Shown: positions 43,238-49,637 of the stretch, piece after piece
Position numbering within the stretch: position 1 is the stretch's first letter
Layout of the letters: each line of letters opens with the position of its first letter
DNA from: Lachnospiraceae bacterium
GTDB lineage: Bacteria; Bacillota; Clostridia; Lachnospirales; Lachnospiraceae
NCBI GenBank assembly: GCA_017441295.1
Contig: JAFRYA010000026.1
Span: 62,001-126,000 of the forward strand
Length of the DNA: 64,000 nt
Direction: 5' to 3'
Translations under genes and position numbers: made by a program
The notes under the pieces: model-generated
Seen by the model: the letters and a program-made list of their open reading frames with translations, nothing else
Told to the model about the DNA's origin: nothing
Database searches by the model: none

Positions 43238-43465
43238 ATCCTCTGTATCGCGTTTTAAGATCATGAAGGGCAGGATTTATACGTTTGGTCTCCCGAAAAT
43301 CGCATTTTAAAACCGGGCTTCTAAGAGGCACAAAATGGGCAGCCAGAGCCTCGAAAACGGGCAAAAAACGGTCGTTTTTATGCGTCTAAAGAAGTATAAG
43401 TGTTAAAAACTGCATAAATATACTTCCAAAGAAGTAGAAAAATGGCTAAAAATGCCCCAAATTAG

Positions 43466-43496
43466 CACTTTTGTGTGCAAAAGTCTTATAGTATAA
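43466..43496 (+). promoter_or_regulatory. Promoter of the YfiH-like gene
   Basis: A perfect TATAAT lies about 36-41 bases upstream of the start codon at 43532, with TTTTGT 17 bases further upstream as a weak -35. Confidence 0.5.
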
Positions 43497-43531
43497 TTTG
43501 AGCAGAATAAAGATTGCAGGGTGAAATTAGC

Positions 43532-44278
43532 ATGAAATATATCAAAATTAAGCCATTTGAAGACACAAATCTGGTCAAAACTGTTGTCACAACGAACGAA
43601 AATACGAACTGGGCGCAGGGAAATGAGGCTGCGTTGGAGAATTATAAGGCTCTGGGAGCCGAATTTAGCATTACTCCGGCACAGATGGTACGTACCTGGC
43701 AGGTACATTCTGCGGGCGTCAGAGCAGTTACAAAGGAGCAGGGCGGAGACTTTATTTTAAATGATATTACTGCCCCTGAAACGGACGGTCTGATCACTAA
43801 CGAAAGAGGTCTGATGCTGTGCACTCTCCAGGCAGATTGCGTGCCTGTTTTTCTGCTTGACCCTGTGAAGAAAGTTATCGGAATGATCCACAGCGGCTGG
43901 AAGGGAACGAACAAGAAAATTTCGGCGAATGCTGTGAAACTTATGAATGAAAAATATGGCACTGATCCGGCTGATGTTTTGGCAGCGATGGGGCCATGCA
44001 TCTGCGGCAGAGATTACGAGGTCAGCGCAGACCTGAAAGAAGCTTTTCTTGAGAACTATCCTAAGGATGCAGTCGAGGACTTTTTTGAGCCAAAGGATAA
44101 CGGGAAATATTTCCTTTATTTAGACAGGGCCATCAGATATGCCTTAAAGGAGGCAGGACTTAAGGACGAAAATATCTATGATCCTGAATACTGCACTGTA
44201 CACTCAGGACTTTTCCCTTCATACAGAGCCAGCGGAGGTACGAATGAGCGCATGCTGACGGGCATTATGTTAATATAG
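43532..44278 (+). CDS. YfiH/polyphenol oxidase (laccase-domain) family protein
   Basis: A 248-residue protein of the YfiH (multi-copper polyphenol oxidase-like) family, members of which act on purine nucleosides or help septal peptidoglycan editing. Metal-site motifs are LQADCVPVFLLD near 105, HSGWKGTNKKISANAVK near 126, GPCICGRDYEV near 155 and CTVHSGLFPSYRASGGTNER near 223. The start ATG 43532 follows AGGGTGA and is preferred to an upstream TTG at 43514. Single gene with its own promoter. Confidence 0.9.
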   Translation: MKYIKIKPFEDTNLVKTVVTTNENTNWAQGNEAALENYKALGAEFSITPAQMVRTWQVHSAGVRAVTKEQGGDFILNDITAPETDGLITNERGLMLCTLQADCVPVFLLDPVKKVIGMIHSGWKGTNKKISANAVKLMNEKYGTDPADVLAAMGPCICGRDYEVSADLKEAFLENYPKDAVEDFFEPKDNGKYFLYLDRAIRYALKEAGLKDENIYDPEYCTVHSGLFPSYRASGGTNERMLTGIMLI

Positions 44279-44286
44279 AAGTAATC

Positions 44287-44315
44287 TTGAATAACATTTT
44301 TGCTGATGATAATAT
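44287..44315 (+). promoter_or_regulatory. Promoter of the enolase-superfamily gene
   Basis: TTGAAT (44287-44292), a 17-base spacer and TAATAT (44310-44315), 40 bases before the ATG at 44355. Confidence 0.65.
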
Positions 44316-44354
44316 TATAAAAACAATTGTAATAAACCCAGAAGGAGGACACAT

Positions 44355-45536
44355 ATGAAGATTACACAAGTTGACCTGATCAAACTTAAAAGATTTGCGG
44401 CCGGCTCACAGACACCGGTTCTTTGCAGGATCTGGACTGACGAAGGCATTTATGGCTATGGAGAGGCCGGAGTGTCTATTATGGACTTTTCCATCGGCAG
44501 TTACGAGATCATGAGACTTTTCGCACCAATGATCATCGGCATGGATCCATTTGACAATGATTATATTTATAGGAAACTTGCCGGCACATTCTGGGCACAG
44601 GGCAATGGAGGCGTTATTATGGCAGCCATCAGCGCCATTGATACCGCGCTCTGGGATATCAAGGGCAAGGCTCTGAACATGCCTGTATGTAAGCTCCTGG
44701 GCGGCAAGCACAGAAGCAAACTCCGTGCTTATGCCAGCCAGCTGCAGTTTGGTTGGAAAGATCCTAACTCACGCAATTCACCTGGCGACCTCGGATATTT
44801 AAGAGAAGCATGCCAGAAGGCTATAGATGACGGCTTTGACGCTGTTAAGCTCGATGTTATCCAGAAGAATCTGGACGGCACAGGTGTTGACCGTCTGGAG
44901 ATGAAGAATTTCATTCCTAAGAGAATCATGAACGAAGTAGTTCAGAAGATGGACGTTATCCGCGACACCATCGGACCGGACGTTGACCTGATCATCGAGA
45001 ATCACTGCATTACGTCAGCTAACACTGCTATCCAGCTGGGACAGGTTATCGAGGACTACGATATCATGTTCTATGAGGAGCCTTGTGTACCATTCAATGT
45101 AGACGACTACAGAAGAGTATACGAGAGAGTTAATATCCCTCTGGCTACAGGCGAACGTACATACATGGTAGCCGGATTTAAGCCGCTGATTGACAGCTGC
45201 ACACTGCAGGTTATCCAGCCTGATCTGGGTAACTGCGGCGGACTCACCGAAGGCAGAAAGATCTGCGATTACGCTGATGCCAACGGTATTACTGTTCAGA
45301 CCCATACATGCAACACGCCTATCAGCGTTGCTGCTTCACTGCAGTTTGAGGCAGCTATCCCGAACTTCATCATCCACGAGCTGCATACTCATAATACACT
45401 CGAGGCAGTTACCGAGACCTGTATCTATGATTATCAGCCGGTTAACGGATACTATGAAGTTCCAGACCTGCCGGGCATCGGCAATGAGCTGAGTGAGAAG
45501 GCCCTGGCTGAGGCTACCATTGAAGTGATCAAATAG
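44355..45536 (+). CDS. Mandelate racemase/muconate lactonizing enzyme family protein
   Basis: A 393-residue enolase-superfamily enzyme with capping domain (1-125) and barrel (130-370). Active-site positions are FDAVKLDV near 158-165 (catalytic Lys), DLIIENHC near 215, FYEEPC near 240 and ATGERTYM near 266 (three acidic metal ligands, the first Glu rather than the usual Asp), and QTHTCNTPIS near 315 (His base). Overall it resembles sugar-acid dehydratases of the galactonate/mannonate type. It is not next to sugar genes, so substrate is open. RBS AGAAGGAGG. A hairpin terminator follows at 45549-45580. Confidence 0.88.
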   Translation: MKITQVDLIKLKRFAAGSQTPVLCRIWTDEGIYGYGEAGVSIMDFSIGSYEIMRLFAPMIIGMDPFDNDYIYRKLAGTFWAQGNGGVIMAAISAIDTALWDIKGKALNMPVCKLLGGKHRSKLRAYASQLQFGWKDPNSRNSPGDLGYLREACQKAIDDGFDAVKLDVIQKNLDGTGVDRLEMKNFIPKRIMNEVVQKMDVIRDTIGPDVDLIIENHCITSANTAIQLGQVIEDYDIMFYEEPCVPFNVDDYRRVYERVNIPLATGERTYMVAGFKPLIDSCTLQVIQPDLGNCGGLTEGRKICDYADANGITVQTHTCNTPISVAASLQFEAAIPNFIIHELHTHNTLEAVTETCIYDYQPVNGYYEVPDLPGIGNELSEKALAEATIEVIK

Positions 45537-45548
45537 TAATTTACGCAT

Positions 45549-45580
45549 AAAACCGCCAGCTTTAAGCGCCGGCGGTTTTG
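45549..45580 (+). terminator. Terminator after the enolase-superfamily gene
   Basis: AACCGCC pairs with GGCGGTT, extended by partly paired inner bases around TTTAA, and ends in TTTTG. Confidence 0.8.
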
Positions 45581-45652
45581 TATGTGAAGCAATTGAAAGA
45601 GATTCTAAATAATGATAATTATATTACATAGAATAATATCCGGAGGTATTTT

Positions 45653-46603
45653 ATGAAGGTTTTAGGAATCAGTGCCGGCAGACCTGAAGGCAACAGCGAG
45701 ATACTCCTTAAGGAAGCGCTCAAAGTCTGCGAGGCTAATGGCCAGGAAGTAACATTTATCAGACTGCATGACTACTATATCAAGCCATGTATCGGCTGCG
45801 AATTCTGCACAACTCTTCTTTCCAGCGGCAAACCGCCACGCTGCAAATATGATTGGAGTGAGGATGATATCAGATTCCTGATGGATCAGATCCAGGCTTC
45901 AGACGGCGTTATCATCGCTGCTCCTGCATATCAGCTGATGCCGCCTGGAATCATAACTGTAGTGCTTAACAGAATCCACAGCTGCGGTGCTGACAACCAT
46001 ACAGCACGTGCTAATGAAGGTAAGAATAAGACAGTATGCGCAACCATCGGTGTTGGCGGATCTGACTGGGTCAGCCTGCTTCTGCCTCTGCTTAACCTGA
46101 TGACCACTGAGCTCATCGGCAGCCAGATGCGTCTCGTTGACCAGATGGAAGTTCACGGCATTCCTCTGAAGGGAATGGCAGCTCTGATGCCTAAGGGACT
46201 TGAGAGAGCCAGACTGCTCGGCGAGAACGTATGCGCAGAGCTTGGCAAGCCACAGCATACATATCATGGCACTCAGGTTGAGGTTTGTCCTATCTGCCAC
46301 TCCAATCTGCTTGAGTACCGCAAGAACGGCCGCGTAGCATGCCCGTTCTGTGATGTTGAGGGTGATGTAATCGTAGAAGATGGCAAGATGACCGGCGTTA
46401 AATGGGACGGCGGCATTGAGGTTTCTCGTTGGTCTAAGCATGGTACAGCTCATCACGACAATGAGATGGAGCAGGGCACCGGTATTAAGAGACTTCCGGG
46501 CCACAGATTCGAATTCTCAGATGAGCACAAGAAGACAATGTCAGCTGCTATCGAGAACGTAAGAAATACATATCAGCCACTCAAACCTCCTGCAAGAGGA
46601 TAA
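45653..46603 (+). CDS. NAD(P)H-dependent FMN reductase-like flavoprotein with C-terminal zinc ribbon
   Basis: A 316-residue protein. Residues 1-195 are a flavodoxin-like FMN reductase fold: VLGISAGRPEGNSEILLKEA at the phosphate loop, YYIKPCIGCEFCTT near 40-50, and IIAAPAYQLMPPGIITVVLN near 85. The C-terminal third has a zinc ribbon (VCPICHSNLLEYRKNGRVAC, then PFCD) not found in ordinary FMN reductases, then a basic, His-rich tail. It has its own promoter (TTGAAA near 45593, TAATTA 17 bases on) and RBS CGGAGGT. Its neighbours suggest a role in reduction of an unsaturated or aromatic substrate; this is only an inference. Confidence 0.82.
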   Translation: MKVLGISAGRPEGNSEILLKEALKVCEANGQEVTFIRLHDYYIKPCIGCEFCTTLLSSGKPPRCKYDWSEDDIRFLMDQIQASDGVIIAAPAYQLMPPGIITVVLNRIHSCGADNHTARANEGKNKTVCATIGVGGSDWVSLLLPLLNLMTTELIGSQMRLVDQMEVHGIPLKGMAALMPKGLERARLLGENVCAELGKPQHTYHGTQVEVCPICHSNLLEYRKNGRVACPFCDVEGDVIVEDGKMTGVKWDGGIEVSRWSKHGTAHHDNEMEQGTGIKRLPGHRFEFSDEHKKTMSAAIENVRNTYQPLKPPARG

Positions 46604-46613
46604 TAGAGAAAAA

Positions 46614-46643
46614 CTAAGGGCTGCCTGATGGCAGCCCTTTTAA
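46614..46643 (+). terminator. Terminator after the FMN reductase gene
   Basis: A perfect 10-bp stem (AAGGGCTGCC with GGCAGCCCTT), loop TGAT, then a short T run. Confidence 0.88.
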
Positions 46644-46671
46644 TTTGGCCCTGGATGCTTATTTGCGCGGG

Positions 46672-46842
46672 AAAAAGGGATTTGTGACAGTTACATGCGT
46701 TTAGAGTGTTGGAAAGTGATAAAAAAATGGATTTGTGGCATAAAATCAAGCGAAAGGCATCAGCTTTTGTGCCACAAGTCCATTTTCTTTGCTAAACAAG
46801 GCTCACTGCTGGTAGATTACTGCCACAAATCCATTTTTTCTG
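46672..46842. repeat. Element F1: mirrored GGATTTGTGGCA repeats, 51-bp period
   Basis: GGATTTGTG-A/G-CA starts at 46678 and 46729 (51 bp apart). Its reverse complement TGCCACAA-N-TCC starts at 46770 and 46821 (51 bp apart). The element is symmetrical about 46755. The right half shares AAGTCCATTTTC, TTTGC and CAGATTA/TAGATTA blocks with F2 at 47650-47825, in the same orientation. It lies just downstream of the PAP2-family gene and reaches its stop codon. Confidence 0.82.
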
Positions 46843-46862
46843 CTATAATGCGATTCAATAAA

Positions 46863-47555
46863 TTAGACTCTATTTTCCTTTTTTGCCATTATCTTTCCGC
46901 CGGGATCAAGCTTGCCAACTACCAGATAACATATGATAGAGATTGCCAGACCGCCGAAGATATCAATGAAGTAATGCTGCTTCGTGAATACTGTTGACAG
47001 GCAGATCAGGATGGTCATTACCAGGCTGTAAATCCTGAATCCTTTGGAGATTTCAGGCTGTTTGCGTACGCCCAGATAGCAGTAAAGGCTGATCAGGCAG
47101 TGATATGACGGGAAGAGGTTAAACGCCAGCCCACTTCCGTCCGCGCCATAGATAATACCGAGCAGTTTGTTAAATATACCCGGCTGAGCGGCAATGGCCA
47201 TAAGCCCTTCGGCGTTTCTGTCCATATAAGTAGGCATAAGCACAAAAATCAGGAAACCGATCAGATAAGCCGCGCTCAGTCCGATGATGTAATTAATGAA
47301 GTTGCTTCTCTTCGTGAGCGAAACCGCGATAGGCCCGCAGATCCAAAAGATATAAGAAAACAGGTAAATTACAGCGAAAATCGCGATGACCGGGATGAGG
47401 TCATCAACGGCCGCAATCTTAGGGCACAGAGCCCTGTCAATAGTGCCGAAGACTCTGCTGAGCAGGTCCGCCAGACGGTACATTCCGTACTGCAGGCCGA
47501 AATAAACTATTCCCAAAACCCAGCCCCACCAGGGGATTTTCTTTAAGAAACTCAT
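46863..47555 (-). CDS. PAP2-superfamily phosphatase/phosphotransferase
   Basis: A 230-residue membrane protein with six predicted helices. The PAP2 core is visible as FNLFPSYHCLISLYCYLG near 140 (Ser-x-His) and STVFTKQHYFIDIFGGLAIS near 193 (the T-K-x-H-Y and Asp of motif 3), as in inositol-phosphorylceramide-synthase-like members. The first K-x6-R-P motif is not evident. The frame is open upstream to 47765, but that extension is translated from repeat element F2; ATG 47555 has GAGGGA nine bases upstream and opens with MSFLKKIPWWGW. The gene is flanked on both sides by copies of the same repeat element. Confidence 0.82.
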   Translation of the reverse strand: MSFLKKIPWWGWVLGIVYFGLQYGMYRLADLLSRVFGTIDRALCPKIAAVDDLIPVIAIFAVIYLFSYIFWICGPIAVSLTKRSNFINYIIGLSAAYLIGFLIFVLMPTYMDRNAEGLMAIAAQPGIFNKLLGIIYGADGSGLAFNLFPSYHCLISLYCYLGVRKQPEISKGFRIYSLVMTILICLSTVFTKQHYFIDIFGGLAISIICYLVVGKLDPGGKIMAKKENRV

Positions 47556-47649
47556 TATGCTGTCCCTCACAGTATAGATTATTACCGCTTTTAGTATCCC
47601 AAAAAAAGGCAGTGAAAGCAATATGATTTTAACACTGACGCCCATCTGT

Positions 47650-47825
47650 TTAGAGAAAATGGGTTTGTGGCACCTACTCGTATTGGAAAGTTGGCGAATG
47701 CTGAAAAATTGGATTTGTGGCATATTTTCAGGTTGTAAAGCATGATTTTTGTGCCAAAAGTCCATTTTCTCTGCAAAACAAAGCCTGCCACAGGCAGATT
47801 ATTGCCACAACTCCATTTTTCCTGC
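47650..47825. repeat. Element F2: second copy of the mirrored repeat
   Basis: GG-G/A-TTTGTGGCA starts at 47661 and 47711 (50 bp), and TGCCA-N-AA-N-TCC at 47752 and 47803 (51 bp). Long blocks match F1 in the same order and orientation (TTGGAAAGT, TTGGATTTGTGGCATA, AAGTCCATTTTCTCTGC, CAGATTATTGCCACAA). F1 and F2 therefore form direct repeats about 980 bp apart around the PAP2 gene. Confidence 0.82.
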
Positions 47826-47903
47826 GCAGATGCGGTCCAAGAAGGACTTAAACGCCAGGAAAAGTGATAAACTAAAATGGTATAGTGTTTCTTCAAAAAT
47901 AAA

Positions 47904-47926
47904 GGCACGGCATAGCCGTGTTTTTT
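47904..47926 (+). terminator. Terminator-like hairpin CACGGC-ATA-GCCGTG
   Basis: A 6-bp GC-rich stem with a three-base loop followed by six T. No gene on the plus strand ends just before it, so it may end an unseen short transcript. Confidence 0.6.
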
Positions 47927-47950
47927 AAACTAAATGAAAGGGGTTATTCT

Positions 47951-47983
47951 ATGCTGATTAACTGGATCAAGCCAGTAAAATAG
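47951..47983 (+). other. Possible 10-codon leader ORF
   Basis: ATG behind AAAGGGG opens MLINWIKPVK and stops at TAG. GATCAA within it pairs with TTGATC just downstream, and a TAAGG/CCTTA hairpin with a T6 run follows at about 48001-48034. This looks like a small attenuated transcript, but no downstream structural gene on this strand follows before array G, so it may be a remnant. Confidence 0.3.
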
Positions 47984-48084
47984 AAATTGATCAGGAGTAT
48001 TTAAGGTTTTCAATTATCCTTACGGGGTTTTTTGGCTTCACATCATGTTCATGCTCGCATTTTTAAGCTGTTTTTTGTCATACT

Positions 48085-48299
48085 GGCGTATAAAAATCAG
48101 AATAATGCAAATCTATACGCCACGATTGCCAACTATTCGGTGACCATGGCCGTTTGATCCCTGCAAAAGATGGCTAAAATCACCTAAAATCAGCAAAACT
48201 AGGAATTTATACGCCCGGAAACAAGAGCCAGGAAGCAATAGAAAACAAAAGACGGTACAAGATGGCGTCTAGATTTTAAGAAACAGAAATCTATACGCC
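48085..48299. repeat. Array G: decayed relative of array A
   Basis: GGCGTATAAA (48085) pairs with TCTATACGCC (48112-48121) around a 17-base loop. GGCGTCTAGA (48264) pairs with TCTATACGCC (48290-48299). A single TTTATACGCC lies at 48206 with only a degenerate partner (GGCTAAAAT at 48172). The motif is that of array A at 531-881. Complete units are 179 bp apart, about three periods, as if intervening copies have eroded. The 816-base gap 47556-48371 otherwise holds F2 and the possible leader ORF. Confidence 0.78.
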
Positions 48300-48332
48300 A
48301 CGGCCAGAAAAATGGAAATAAAAATGAGGGAA

Positions 48333-48360
48333 AAAGAAAAGGCACGGCCGAAGCCGTGCC
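48333..48360 (-). terminator. Terminator of the export operon
   Basis: A perfect 8-bp stem (GGCACGGC with GCCGTGCC). On the minus strand it closes on a UUCG tetraloop and is followed by TTTTCTTTTT. Confidence 0.92.
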
Positions 48361-48371
48361 TTCATTATTTC

Positions 48372-49625
48372 TTATTCATACCTCAGCGCATCTATCGGAT
48401 TCAGCTTCGATGCCTTGATCGCCGGCACGAGGCCGAAGACGATGCCGATGACCATCGAGAAGACGACGGCCACGATGCAGGCCGGGACGCTGATAGATAC
48501 CGGCGTGCCCATGACGCTCGAGAGCAGGAGCGAGAGGCCGATGCCGAAGATAACGCCCAGAACGCCGCCGATGGAGGTCAGCGCTGCCGCTTCAGTCAGG
48601 AACTGGATGCGGATGCGGCGCTGCTTGGCGCCGATGGCAATCTTGAGGCCGATCTCTTTAGTACGTTCGGTGACGGAGACGAGCATGATGTTCATGACGC
48701 CTATGCCGCCGACGAGGAGTGAGATCAGCGCGATCCAGATCAGCTGTGAGTTGGTGGCATTGGAGAGCTCCTGAAGGGCTGCTGCCTGCTCAAGCAGGTT
48801 TTCAGCCTTGTACTGGTATGGACTCTCGGAATTCTCGATTACGCGTTCGTTCAGGTAGTTGGATACGCTGTCGCCTGCTGTGGCCATGCTGTCGGTGTTG
48901 ACCGCCTTGATGGCGACGGACTGCGGCTCGTCATATTTGTATACGATGTCCCAGCAGCTGATCGGAATGTAGATGGTGCCTGATGAGGTATCCATGTACA
49001 TGTAGTAATCCTGCAGGTTGTTGATAACCGGCTCGCTGGTGGTGTCCGGAGCGCAGATGCCGACGACTACGAATGGCTCGCCTTTGATCTCGATAATGCT
49101 GCCTACTGCGCTGTTTCCTGCGAAGAGCGAGGATGCTGCCTTGGCATCTACGATGGCAATCTTGTGATGCTCGTAGAGGTCTTCCTCGGCGAAGCCGCGG
49201 CCGTCAGTGATGTGCATGCTGTTGACCTGCATGAAATGCGCATCAGTGCCGTAGATATTGCCATTGAATGAAGTATCTTTGTAATATACTCCGTCAACCC
49301 ACTGGCGCTTCCTGAAGAGGGAAACGCTGTCCACGCCCTTGAGGGTCTCCATGTAAACACGGTCTTCCTCGGTGATGGCGTGCACTCCGTCAGGGATGCT
49401 GGAGTAGGAAAAGTCATATACGTAACCGTTTTGGGTCAGGTTAACGTTAATGACGTTGGTGCCTGAACCGATGAGGTTTTCTTTGATCTGCTGGTTCGTT
49501 CCGTTAATGGTCGCGACGATGGTGATCAGCGACGCGATACCGATGATGATGCCGAGCATTGTCAGGAAGGATCTCAGCTTGTGCCCCCAAATACCCTGGA
49601 AGGCTAGGGAAATATTTTCTGCCAT
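48372..49625 (-). CDS. MacB-type ABC transporter permease
   Basis: A 417-residue FtsX/MacB-type permease. A first membrane helix (MLGIIIGIASLITIVATING near residue 20) precedes a large extracytoplasmic MacB periplasmic-core-like domain (about 45-275). Three C-terminal helices follow: LIWIALISLLVGGIGVMNIM near 290, TSIGGVLGVIFGIGLSLLLS near 345 and IVAVVFSMVIGIVFGLVPAI near 385. R-T-K-E-I-G-L-K-x-A-I-G-A near 320 is the coupling motif. Last gene of a four-gene operon encoding a tripartite-like exporter in a Gram-positive setting; candidates for export include peptides or antibiotics. RBS AAGGAGG. Confidence 0.92.
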   Translation of the reverse strand: MAENISLAFQGIWGHKLRSFLTMLGIIIGIASLITIVATINGTNQQIKENLIGSGTNVINVNLTQNGYVYDFSYSSIPDGVHAITEEDRVYMETLKGVDSVSLFRKRQWVDGVYYKDTSFNGNIYGTDAHFMQVNSMHITDGRGFAEEDLYEHHKIAIVDAKAASSLFAGNSAVGSIIEIKGEPFVVVGICAPDTTSEPVINNLQDYYMYMDTSSGTIYIPISCWDIVYKYDEPQSVAIKAVNTDSMATAGDSVSNYLNERVIENSESPYQYKAENLLEQAAALQELSNATNSQLIWIALISLLVGGIGVMNIMLVSVTERTKEIGLKIAIGAKQRRIRIQFLTEAAALTSIGGVLGVIFGIGLSLLLSSVMGTPVSISVPACIVAVVFSMVIGIVFGLVPAIKASKLNPIDALRYE

Positions 49626-49637
49626 GTCAATCCTCCT

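Noticed and set aside
42978..43364. Minus-strand frame of 128 codons in the 43-kb gap
   Set aside because: Composition is low-quality, it overlaps the hairpin repeats and promoter region of the neighbouring operon, and has no start signals.
47556..47765. N-terminal extension of the PAP2-family protein to Met at 47765
   Set aside because: The extra 70 codons are translated from repeat element F2 and lack a ribosome site; ATG 47555 has a good one.
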